Source: Hippasteria phrygiana
Taxonomy: Eukaryota > Echinodermata > Asteroidea > Valvatida > Goniasteridae
Length of the DNA stretch: 64,000 nucleotides
Direction of reading: 5' to 3'
NCBI GenBank assembly: GCA_037893225.1
Contig: JAZGUH010000141.1
Coordinates: forward strand, 682,001-746,000
Positions 44,230-56,800 of the stretch are shown piece by piece (within the stretch, counting starts at the first letter, position 1; each line of letters opens with the position of its first letter). The notes below the pieces were generated by a model, which was given only the letters and a program-made list of their open reading frames with translations, was not told the origin of the DNA and searched no databases. The position numbers and the translations under genes were made by a program.

Positions 44230-44762
44230 CGGCATATACAAACTCACTGAAAACGAATCTTATATGCCACACAAATCACGACTCTGCAATTGACCTTTTA
44301 TAGCAAAAAAAACCTGCCACGCTTGACAGGAACACTTTGGCAGCGTTAAGTTACATTAGGATATAAATACAAAATTTGTGATTTGATCGTACTCAAAAAC
44401 AAACGACGTCACTATTCTATGAGATAGCACGGGCCGACACGATGCAAACTGCGGCCATTCTGATCACGTCCCTGACTGATGGTTAAGATCATCATTGTGA
44501 TGTGAGGTTTACATCTCGAAGCCAGCCTAATTTCGCAACAGTGCCGAGCCTCATTTTCCTAGAAAATCACGAGAGCCGCTGCATGTGAAATGTGATGATT
44601 TTGCGTTTACACAGAGAGCCATGCATTTCATAAACCTCAATATAACACCCATATTCCACATCCATGGCTTAACAATAGACAGTACGCCAATCATGACGTA
44701 CATAATCAATTATTAGAAGGAGATAAAGCATAGCAAATGGTGGATGTATTGCGTGATCTTTT
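44230..44762 (-). other. Presumed 3' UTR or downstream flank of the CA8-like gene
   Basis: On the minus strand an AATAAA (44767-44762) overlaps the stop codon, too close to act alone as the poly(A) signal. I cannot place the transcript end. Confidence 0.35.
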
Positions 44763-44897
44763 TTATTGGAAAGAAGCTCGCACAACACGGTCGTTCAGAG
44801 GCTGCGTGGGACGAAAGTTGTCAGCTAAGAACCCGTCGTCGTCCGCTGCAGGATGTCCGCCCTTTGGGTAATTCTTCAGTCTCCGGAACTCCTCCAT
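44763..44897 (-). CDS. CA8: CA8-like terminal coding exon
   Basis: The acceptor TTTGTTTCTTCTGTAG precedes [10 protein letters not shown] in phase 0. The exon encodes 44 residues, including [18 protein letters not shown], then TAA. NFRPxQPL is the conserved C-terminal alpha-CA segment. The Asp-rich insert PAADDDGF replaces a Gly/Asp loop of the family. Confidence 0.95.
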   Translation of the reverse strand: MEEFRRLKNYPKGGHPAADDDGFLADNFRPTQPLNDRVVRASFQ

Positions 44898-47800
44898 CTA
44901 CAGAAGAAACAAAGGACAATATCGTAGGCAATTGATGAGCGAGTTGACAACATTCCGCCAGAGAGAGGTAGTATTCTTTGCCTACTACTCAAGTTTAAGT
45001 CTGATTGCGCATGCTTATGGTGTAAATCGAGTCTGGTAATCTGGTATTTGGTATCTGGTCGTATCTGGTCGTATCTGGTCGTATCTGGTCGTATCTGGCC
45101 AAACCCGGCCAAACCCGGCCAAACCCGGCCAAACCCGGCCAAACCCGGCCAAACCCGGCCAAACCCGGCCAAACCCGGCCAAACCCGGCCAAACCCGGCC
45201 AAACCCGGCCAAACCCGGCCAAACCCGGCCAAACCCGGCCAAACCCGGCCAAACCCGGCCAAACCCGGCCAAACCCGGCCAAACCCGGCCAAACCCGGCC
45301 AAACCCGGCCAAACCCGGCCAAACCCGGCCAAACCCGGCCAAACCCGGCCAAAGCCGGCCAAACCCGGTCAAACCTGGTCAAACCTGGCCAAACCTGGCC
45401 AAACCTGGTCAAACCTGGTCAAACCTGGTCAAACCTGGTCAAACCTGGCCAAACCTGGCCAAACCTGGCCAAACCTGGCCAAACCTGGTCAAACCTGGTC
45501 AAACCTGGTCAAACCTGGCCAAACCTGGCCAAACCTGGTCAAACCTGGTACTTGGGGCACTTGAGAGGATACAAAGAGGGACATTTAGTCATTTGTATCA
45601 TTTCAACTACCTTGGCAACCAGATTTTACTAACCTCTTGCGCATGAATTTGGACAATTTTTAGAGTATGGGCACTCGATCGGATGCGAGACCAAGACTCG
45701 GGAATCGTCTCGAACTAACGAAAAAGAACTTTATGTTATTTACTGTGGACAGGGACTCGACACTGAGTGTCGGTGCATAAATTCAAGATGAAATAATGGG
45801 GACTCGGGCTCCAGACACCAGAACACCGGAAATGACGCGAACTAAAAACCAAAGGACCTGGACTTAATGTAAATGACTAGGGACTGGGACCCAAATAAAA
45901 GGGCCAGAGGACGTGGAATCAAGACAAAAGATTATGAACTTGGACAAAGAACTCTGTAATCGAAGACTCTGACTTTTGGTAAAAGAGAAAGAACTCGGGG
46001 TCTCGGACCCGGATGGCCATACGGGAGACATGGAATTGAACAAGATCAATTAGATTTCAAAAGCCTCCTGTCTTTTAGAGGACTGAATTTATAGGGGCGG
46101 CTCGAGTTCAAATTATTATATTATTATAGCACTCAGGCATACGGATGAATGGTTTTACAGATCTGTGGATAAAGTCATAGCCTGGACTGATGTGTGGGTG
46201 GCCTGTCTGGTTGGTTGGTCGATAGGGACTTGGTATAGGGAAGGTACATTACCTGCGTATGTGATATCGTCAGGGGATATCTGAAGAGTATCCATGTGAC
46301 TTTCTCATTGCATGGTGGAGTGGTCAGCGAGCCCTGGTAACTCCAGAAATCGCGAAGCATGGGATCTGGGTGGGAAAATGAGAGAGGGAACGCATACCAG
46401 GAATGTCACAGTAAGTTCATCCGTTTGAAGTTTCACTGAAGGTTAAACATTAAGAAGCCATCTTGTCAGCGGGAATCGACTGCTATTGCAACCGTAACGT
46501 TAGAAACAAAGTTCACACAAACATCAGACGTTTTCCCGTAATATAATTATCAGCCAAAATGCAATCGATGCCGCCACTTATGACAAAAACAATCAATAAA
46601 TGAACAAAATCACATAAATGTTCTTACACTGGGAAGTTATGCCATTTTGAAGAGGATGTTGATTGCTGATTGTAGTTGTACATACATTAAGGCATATAAC
46701 AATAAAACAGGCAAGTATTTCTGCCATGAGAGCTGTTTTTATCAAGTCCTGTGTTAGCCCGCTGGTGCCATTTGTGTAAAAGTCGTCGCTGGTGGCAGCA
46801 AACAAGTCTGACGTCACAGGACGGACTTTTGTGTCTGGCACACAACACGAAAGGAGATTCTGACTTAAGATGGGGCTTGATAAAGCAGCTCCCAAAACAA
46901 CCATTTTTAATTATTATTTCATGGAAGTATAATATACCTTAATCTAAAACATTTCAAAATGACACAGATTTCTCTCAGCAATCAACATCCTCTTTAAAGT
47001 ATATCTCACATGTGGCAACAAAATTAAGGATTAGCTTATAAAAATGTTAATCCCACCGACCACAAAGCTATTTTGATGGGCAAAACCGCTGAAAGATGGA
47101 TCAAAGACACACGATCCGTAATGCATCCCACCAAAGCAGTACTTAATGTGAAACTTTTTTCTAAATACCTGAGCTAGCACAATTATTTTACCAATTACGC
47201 GTTGCGGTGTACTAACACTTGATTTCAAATTAAAATGTCTCGGATTGGTTCTTTCATAATTGTTAGCAGTTGGTAAGTACTGCTTCCTGAAAAGAAAAAA
47301 AACCTTTTACTCTTGATACTACCCAGGTACTTATAATCCAACCTAATAATTGGAAATCCGTATTTTGATTTCAGTAAGTAGGAAAGCATAAGTTGGGTCT
47401 TACCTGGCAGAAGGCAGTTTGGATGGAAAGGCGTGGTTATCGATATACTCTTGCCCTAGAATGAGAAATCGAAGAAGATTGTTTTTATTAGAATAGGGCA
47501 CGAATCACAAGACATCTTTAAAAGTACATCCCGTCTTCATGGATAAGGTTATATAAGGGCACAAACCTCTCCTCAATCAATGATGCATTTAGCATTGCCC
47601 TGGGTAATATTAAGAGCCCTTTGCAATCGTAGAAATGTAGCGCTGTTGGCGATGAAAACTCAACTTTGGTCTAAAGTGGCTTAATACCCATCACCATTTA
47701 CAATCCAGGACTTCGTTTTTTTTATTTAAAAAGGTCAATACCCACCGGAGAAAATGCGACACGTATGACTTTTTGTGCTGAATATGCTTTTTTTGAACGC

Positions 47801-50800
47801 AGATTTCGATGCGTTCTCCGTAACCATGGCAATCAACAGAAAAGATTTACGTTTAGCAACAGACTGGTAAACAAAACCGACATTTTGTCGATTTTTTTCG
47901 CAGACCCGGACCGTTAATCATGTTGACTTTCAGGCAGTCGATGTTTTTCCCAAGGGTGGGCCCGGCTGTACTTGGTAAAACCATGGCCATGCAATCGGTG
48001 TTGGACAGCCCGGAGCCAGTGTCCCCATCATATAGAAAAACATATTCCTGGTCTAGTCCTGGGTGTTATATACGATAGGGAATGTTGGTCTATATACCTG
48101 GCGAATCAATTCAAGCGGCTGGTGTGTGGGGGACGAATGTGAAGGCCGACAGCACGAGCACGGTAATGTCCAACTCTAAACGTACCGGTAAGCCATACTT
48201 TGGCCGCCTTTTTCTCAACAGGTCAAACTTGACCGTTTGCCGAAGAGGATTATAAGAATGCACCAAACTGAACAAGCTTTACTGCTGGGGGTGAGTACTT
48301 GTTTGAAATTTAACGAACAAAACCCAACAGGGGAGCCCTAGAATTTATAAAACTAGACGAAAAAAAGAACCCAAAAAGACGAAATGTGCACACAAAATAT
48401 CGCATTGCACTGATATAATAAAGAGGTTCAAATACAGATGGTTGTGAGAGCACTTGAATGATAACCTATACCTTTGGGTATACAGATAGGGTCGTAGTTT
48501 ACATACACCGCAGCCCTACAAACCAATGCCCATTTTGTCCTAAAGCTGTGATTGAAATCCAATGATTTGTATTGCTATGCTAAGAATTTACAGCAGAAAC
48601 ATTTCAAGGAATATGAGCTACAGGAACAATGTAAACTTTCGGCCACAACTATAGCTACCTATATAGTAGTCTCCGAACCACACTTGCTTTCACACAGCAC
48701 TATATAAACACGGCGATTATGGCACACCATTGATGAAAGCGAATTTTCATTATTTTACTGGTTTTTGTTACCCGTTAAGATGACATAACACCTTTCATTG
48801 TGATATCGACGCCAGTTATTGTCACATTGTGAAGACACTAGACTTTTCACATCAATATCGACCGAAAGAGGTGGCGAGTGTGAAAGGGGGCCAAGTGACA
48901 GACAGAGGTTTACACAGAGCTAATGGCACTTAGCGTCTTACTCCAGTCTGCCATGAGCATTAATGTTACAAGCCAAGTGGCGCCCTAGCCCTATACAGTA
49001 CCGTGCGCATGAGTGGCACGTGAGGGTGCTCACATTTCCCAGAGCCCCTTGCGAAACCAACGGAACAGAGGTTGCCTTGCTATAACATCACACTGTGCCT
49101 CTGGCTTGCGTGACGTATATAATAGGCCTACAACTCGGCAATAGCTAAAGAAAACCATCGTTTAATTAGACTCATTACCACTGCCAAACTGATGTGATTC
49201 TCTTCTCTCTCCCCCTTTAAAAATCTAATTAAGGGTCAATTATCTAATTAAGAGTGAATTGGAACACGTTCATGTTCAACTGTCAATTATAATTTTTGCT
49301 CTTTTGAAAGCTGCTATGTCTGTTCTCCGACTGAAAATTTCAATTGAATGCATTTCCCGTTATAGACTGTGCAGTCTATTAAAATACAATGTTACACGCG
49401 AAGATTGAAGTACTGCATCAATAATGTAGGATACTCCTAATTCCAAATTTGAAACTTCTATTAAATCTGTTACTTGGTCGGTCGAGTTTTTTGTGTGTGG
49501 AATGTCTCAATTTGAAAGCTCATAGCTTATCTCATGCTAACTATTTCAAATCTATGTTTCATTATGAAGCACGGACACAGCAATTTGTAATATGTAAGAG
49601 CACAATGTGCATTTTCAGAAAATATTACACATCTTGGCTGAAATCCAGAGTACAAAGTAGCCAGTCTAATTGGACCCCAAAACATTATACCCAGCAAGAT
49701 ATGGAACCAAGGTGTACCCCCTCTTGTCCCTATACCCTATACACACTCCATACTATTGTTACATAAACCGCCGATCCCCACCCCGATATCTGAAAGGAAT
49801 TCCTGCGATTTCGGGAACATTAACCAACACAAAAACAGGGGGGTTCCCTCTGTCCCATATCTTGCTTCAAATGCAAAACATGCATGAAAAACCAAAATAA
49901 ACTTTCGAACAGGAAGCGACGGATGAAAGAGGACAATTAAAATGGTCGTCTCAATCATTATTTTAAATAGCCTTATTACAGTCTGCCCACCACAGCGTTA
50001 CTCCCATCTCCTTCTTTTTCTACATAAGGTTAATTTATAGCTATTTGGATAGCGCCTAATTTTATTTGCAGGCCCCCAATTGAACGAAAATTCTCCGAAA
50101 TTGCGACGCCTTTCTGTCGAACCAGGTACATGTATCCCCGTTGCGGATTCAGCCGGAAACTACGGAAGGTCGCTCTTGAAACGGCGACATTCGATATGAT
50201 ATCGTTTAAAAGATGCCCGCTGCGTTAGAAAAAAATAATACTGTACAATTTACGGATCGAATATCCAGCAACCGCGGGCCAAAACGATGAGTAAGTTAAT
50301 TGTCATGAGTGTTGGTGTCGGCTGCGAGGAATGAAGTGAATAAACTTGAGTAGTAAGTATGCATCGTTAGTTCGGAAACTGGGCTTTGGGGGGAGGGGCG
50401 TAGTGTGACAAAACAACGAAGAAAATGAGAAAACTATACCATCAGCAATATATGTCCCCAGTCACTGATACAGTTATAGCCAACAGTCTTTCGGAGTAAT
50501 TGAATGAAGTGAATAAGTAAGCACTTTCAACAGTCTTGGGGAATCGGGAGTGCTTCGCCTGAACGAAATTAGCTCGCTCTCCCGTGCTTATGAAAATACC
50601 ACTACTGTAATGAAGACGAGCCCGTATTGCCGCACGGCATGGCGCTGTTAAATATGCGTAGCAACGTTCCCTGCAGACAAACGGGGTATGTTACTTGGCC
50701 ATCATATCCCACCCACCCCCCATCTCGCCTCGGCTTGGTCTAAAACTCACCACTCACCACCCATCCCCCGTTCAATGTTTCCTTCCCCATTAATCAAATA

Positions 50801-53800
50801 AACAGCAAATTAGCGAGATTGTTTTACAACGTCTAGCAGCCGACGTTGCAACTCAAACATGGCTGATCGTGGGGTTTCAATGGCGGGGAACAGCGCATAG
50901 AGGTAGCGGGATATAATTAAGTTACAACCCATCCACTGCGTGGCCGGGACTCGAGGGTCCTGGGACTCGGGCGTGTTTTCTTATACGGAGGACTGAAAAG
51001 AGGGAGAGTAACAGAAACAGCCACTAATGAAAGGCACGATTAAATTAATTTCATTTCAATTTGCAACATAATACGGCGCTTTTAACAGTACGTGCTTAGC
51101 CAGCACGTCGGAAAAAGCCTCATCCAATTCACATTGGTGCGCACGCCCCAGAGAGTGTTTGGACCGCCTATGCAGGAAAAAATCCGTGAAATGATCCAGC
51201 ATCTTTCTCGACTGCCTAAAAAAAATCAGCGCGATTTGATCGTCTCTTGTTCAGTTGTTCCATCGCTCTTGCATTCAATGCTTCGTGGGTTTTTATGATG
51301 CCATTGAGCGGGCGAAGAATCATTTCATTACTAACCTGACAGGATTTCCGGGCGTTTTATTGCCATAGCGCGGCCGAGGATGGGTAGTAACAAGACTCAA
51401 GTATCGTTTACATCGGAGTTCTTTGTGGGGGGGGGGGGGGGGGGGGGGGTTCTTGCCTCGTTCCGTGGCCCCCTTTGCGCGCGCGCTGCCCATTCCTTTA
51501 TAATCACCGGGTACTGCGAATCAGGAGCGCCGTGTAATAAACCTGCGGGGAAAATGAGAACTACACTCGTCCAGATTCGGTTAATTGACGTGGCTGTGTC
51601 ATTCAGTGAGGGTTTGTTTGTCCGCATATGGATAGGAACTCAGACTGTTGGTTACAATGCTTACAGTCCCTTCACGGACGCTGTCAGCTCTCAACAATGG
51701 CCGTGAATGGCCAGTTTAACGCCAATAAGGTATGACGGGGGGCGAACCGAGGAAGAAAGGAACATCCTCGCCCAATGAATTTTATATTGGACTCGCATTA
51801 CAGTTGTCGCACACTGGAAAGTACAGGCCAGTGACTGATGCGGCTATAGGAAGGTTTCTATAGGTACTCCGGATGATGAAAAGTGCGGCAGGGAATAGAT
51901 AGGCCTAGCTTTTAACGGCTGTCTATAGGAGACTTGTGTTATTGAGCGTAGTTGTTCCCTTGTCCATTTATCGCTTTCCCCCTATTTTCAGCTCAACTCC
52001 TTAGTCGTGTTGTACAGGTTGCCCGGCCGCCCACTGCCCACTTGATGAGGCGTACTTCACTTTACCTGTTGATCGTTCTGATGCTCTATACCTTGCATAC
52101 CTCTTTGTGGACCTGTGAACAATGACAGATGTCCACGGGATGCAGGAAGAGTGAATGGTTTGTGGACATACCCACGTCCACAGAACGTTTTCCCTCTCTT
52201 GGTATAAGGAATGCAAATCAAAGTATAAACGATGTTGATATAAATAAACTATGTTTTGCGATACATTTTTCACCGCATCAAAACGATAAAAATCACGTGA
52301 TGCCTCCGTAAAGAACAGAAAGGAGTGGTATTTCCGACAAGTTGGCCAACTTATTTCAATTTGTGAATTTCTTTGTATTTAAGTTGTGTCTTCATTTATG
52401 TTCTGCATTTTGTGTCAACGCGTACCGTCATTATTTCTTAGGTTTCAAATTTAAAAACTAACATCCCCCTGCACGTGTGTCACTTTACATAAGCATTAAA
52501 TCCAAGCGATTGCTTTAAAATTATATTCATGTAACCTTTAAAAGATGTCAATTTCAACCTCTGTTAAGGAGAAACGACGAAAAAGTGGACATTCTTTGAT
52601 TGGAATGGGCGAGGACGCGAAGCGTCCGAGCCCATTCCAATCAAAGAATGTCCACCTTTTGAGTCGTTTCTCCGACTTAAACTACGTCCCTTTCACCCAT
52701 TGTCAAGATTTCAAGGGAACTAAAAGTCCATTCTTACTAAGTATGAGATGAATTAAATGAATTAAGTTAACTGTACATTCTTGAAAAAGAATCTACACTT
52801 TTTTGAATAGAGTGACGTCACAAGAGTAGTTTATGGTAGAGTGCAGAAATGCTAAGATCATCTAACACTACAAACTGAATGATGTCGTGCGTTAGCTTTA
52901 TATTCAGCTTAGTCACCATAATAAAGTCATGGTTTCCCATGAACAATTTAAATTTCACCTAGGCCTACGTTTGTAAAAAATCAAAATTCTATTGTGGAAT
53001 TGTTGGAATAGAACATGGTCAAGAAAGTGTATTTTTTGACTAAACACTACAATTTAACCCGACTTTTGTGAACACAAATTTCCTCATTTCTGATTGGTCG
53101 TGCAATTGCTACGTATGAGCGGCCTTTTACGGGTTTTCCCCTAAAAGCGCAGTCTATTTACGGTTACTCGCAGTGAATAGTTACATGCTTTTCACCGTAA
53201 AAACAATACGGGAATTTTTTACAGTGCAATTCTCGTTCCAATTTTTCTTGAAGCTCCAATTCTATACATTTGGCCCAGTGGCCTAGATTCATCCAAGGAA
53301 CCCATCTTATCAGCCCGACACTGCTACTATTGATTTTTCGTCAAAAAGTATAATTGGGAAGAAGTCGTGTTTTGCCAAGCATTCTGTTTTTAACCGTAAA
53401 ACACGTGGGAAGAGAAGCTTCAAATCGCCCATGGAGCCTTGTAAACACTCCGCAGCGGAGTGGGGTGCGATCAACCGGCCCTGCGGGGCTAAAAGCACCA
53501 ATCGGTGCATGCAATCGTTACGGTCGCCCGGGCGATGCAGACGGTTTCCTCCGCCCGCCGTGTCTCGCTGGTTGCGCTGGTTGGTACGTTCACATTCTCC
53601 GTACAAAAGTCTCCAGAATACCTCCCAAGGCAGAATTGCCAGACCCCGGGACATTCTGCCCTGTTCTTGAGCTCCCAAGAAAAAAATTTAATTACACAAT
53701 TCACGTGCCTCTGAAAGACCCGCGGGTTATGGCGAAATGAAAGTTAAGAGATACAGAATTGAGAACCGAATCTTTGAAAAAAGATGTCCAATAATTATGA

Positions 53801-56800
53801 TCGGCTCTGGACACCCACGGGGCTCAAGTTGGAGAGGGGGGTAGAGACAGGGAAAGAGAAGGGTGACTCTGCATCGTTTAATAACACAAGCCTCGTCTCA
53901 ACAAATACTGGCGTCACACGCACCTTGGACTGCACGGTTTCCAAGTAGTCCGTCAGAGTTCGCAAGCCCACATGCTCCCGGCCGACCTGCAAGACACGAA
54001 AAGACACAACCGTTTGGATTACCAAGAAGAGAGAGCGAGAACAAACGACACTATACCCGCGGTCTGAAAGATGGCTCTTAAGACCGTTATTAAGCCGCGG
54101 AAATCGGGAAATATCTGGAAGGGACTTCCTCGACTGTCGGCATATTGGTAGTCCAAACAAAAAAGAGATGGCAGCGATAGTCCATATCCCCTCTCCGTAG
54201 ACTGCAGGGAGACAATACGCCTGTATTTGGAGGGGAATACTGCAATAACAATCCCGCCGGAGTATTTCCTGACGACTCGGAGCCACGCAGGAAGTGACTT
54301 TCAAACAGTTTGATTCTCGCGTTTTGTGAGTGGACCAAAAACAAAATGAGCCCCCGGGCGCAAGCATAGCAATGACCGTGTTCGTGTGCTATAGTCATGG
54401 GGATGGCGTAGGGCATTCCAACGACGTTTATGTACAGATATAACGCTCACATTGTGTGACTTTTATATCAAAACAGCCGATTAAAAAATAACAACCGTTT
54501 CGAAAGACTTGACGAATTATTCATTTTAGGCGAAACCCCCCCCCCCCCCCCCCCCCAAAAAAAGTTTAGCGTCGTGTTTTTTCAGAAAAGGAAGGAGGAG
54601 GCCATTTTAGAACTTCTATTGTTAGATCACATCAGGAAATATTTTCCTAGATGGACACCCTATTTTTCAAGATGACTTGCGCTGGTAGTAGATTCTATCA
54701 AATCGATTCAAACACGCTATACATACAATGGGAGGAATTACCTCTCTTCATTTAACTTTATTTGGATTTTTTGGAGTAAAAAACTGCAGATCCAAAAGGA
54801 AGTCGGTGAGAACGCTAAACATTATTTACTTGGCCTAAAAACAGATCAAAAAATGCAAGCCTCAATAAATGTTGTCGGATTCACATGTTTTCCTTATCAT
54901 AAAGAAAATAATGCATCTGGATTATGTTACACTGTAATGTGCTCCAGGAACACCCACTACAGGTTTACATTTCACGGGACTACGCCTTCAGTGAATTAAT
55001 TGAGTTTTTATTATTTGACTTTATCACAATTTATAAAACAGCGAAATTGAACATTCTTTTAACGATTGTTTTTACTTTTTTGCTTATAATATAACATGGC
55101 TTTGGGTCTTCATATTCGCTACGAGGTCATGCGATATCAAAATGGTTTGGGCTTCTGTAAATTAATTCAGAATTAAGAATATGAGAGTTTCATCACAGAC
55201 GATGACTTTAACACTTTCAAAAAACGGAGATATTGGCCAAGTAGTGAAAAGCAAACACGATTTTGCTAATTCAGTTTCGTTTTCAGCCATTAAACCGAAT
55301 ATGAGATGAACCCTTAACAATCTTCAGTTTCAGTTTTACTTGTCGAATAAAAACGGTACAGAATTCTCCAGAAAAGATAAGATCACATACAGACCACTGG
55401 CACTCTTTCCATGTGATAAAAAGATCATCTGCATCGTCTTGCAAATTCATATCATTACTGGTAACATTTTTGGCACATTGCCAGGGTTGGCCTCGGAAAT
55501 CAATACCCAGAACCGCGCAGAAATGTCAGCCCAGGCTAGACTATTTTCATATCACCTGGACATCCTTTGTTCTTACAGACTGCTGGAGGGAAGGCTACTG
55601 TCTGTGACATTTTTAGTCAAAGGTCACCGCCTGGTACCATTTTTTGTCCAGTATCAAGAACGCATGGTTTATAAAGGGTTGAGCGGAGAGGTTTTCCAAT
55701 TCTTCATCTTTTGTGACATCTCATATAGCTGAGAGACATCGTTTACAAGCTACGCTCGGTCAATGCTTTTTGGAAACATTTGGAATCCGCCTTTTTTGCT
55801 GCATAATTCTTGCAGAAATCGCTTTCACAAAAATGCACAACTTCAGACCAAAATGCCGCCATGCATTATGAAGCGTGTGCAGTGATGCACAACAGTGCAT
55901 TCGTCACACATGTTTGGTTTAATACAATGTACATGTATAATACAGCTTAGGCCTAACATTTTGATGAAAAAGGGATGTCACCGCTATAAACGTTTCGCCT
56001 CGAGTCGGATGCAATACAAAAGAGCAATAATGTACTCATGTATGTCAGCTGAGCTTTGTAATCAATTTTGGTGGTTTACCGCAGTACCTTGACGGTGTCC
56101 GCCCGATTGTCCAAAGGTTTATTGATCCGAAGATTCGATATTCCGAACGTACACATTCACCATAAGAGGGGGTTCGTTATTCCGAAAATGAAATAAGGTT
56201 CGTTAATCCGAACATTTGATGCATGCGATAGTCCGAAGGTGTTGGTCCGAAGGGCTGACGATCCGAAAGTTCATTTATCCGAAAGTTCGGTATAGTCCGA
56301 ATTTAGAATAAGTTAATTAGTCCGAAGCTTAAAAGTCCGAAACGAAAATAAGGTTGAATAGTCCGAATGTTCATTATTCCGAAAGCACACAAGGTTCGAT
56401 AGTCATTGACAATAAGGTCCGATAGTCCGAATTGACAATAAGGTCCGATAGTCCGAATTGACAACAAGGTTGGATAGTCCGAATCGGCAATAAGGTCCGA
56501 TAGTCCGAATCGGCAATAAGCTTATTGTCAATTCGGACTATCGAACCTTATTGTCAATTCGGACTATCGAACCCTAACGTCTTTTCGGAATATCGAACCT
56601 GATCGTCCATTCGGACTATCGAACCTTATTGTCGATTCGGACTATCGCACCCTGTCGTCTATTCGGACTATCGAACCTTCGGATTATTTAACCTTATTCT
56701 CTTTTCGGACTAATGGGCCCTTCGGACTATCGAACCTTCGGAATATCAAACCTTCGGACTATTGAACCTTCGGACTATTGAACCTTCGGACTAACGAACC

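Noticed and set aside
45051..45550. CRISPR-like array
   Set aside because: Units are contiguous 10-mers without unique spacers, in a eukaryotic intron.
44876..45632. Long open frames of 115-194 codons on both strands
   Set aside because: They are produced by the 10-bp minisatellite, which has no stop in any frame. The end of the minus frame overlaps the true CA8-like exon in a different frame.
53795..54367. 190-codon minus-strand open frame as a single gene
   Set aside because: Only 21 residues (53986-53924) are CA8-like and they are bounded by clean splice sites. The rest has no similarity I recognise and reads as intron.
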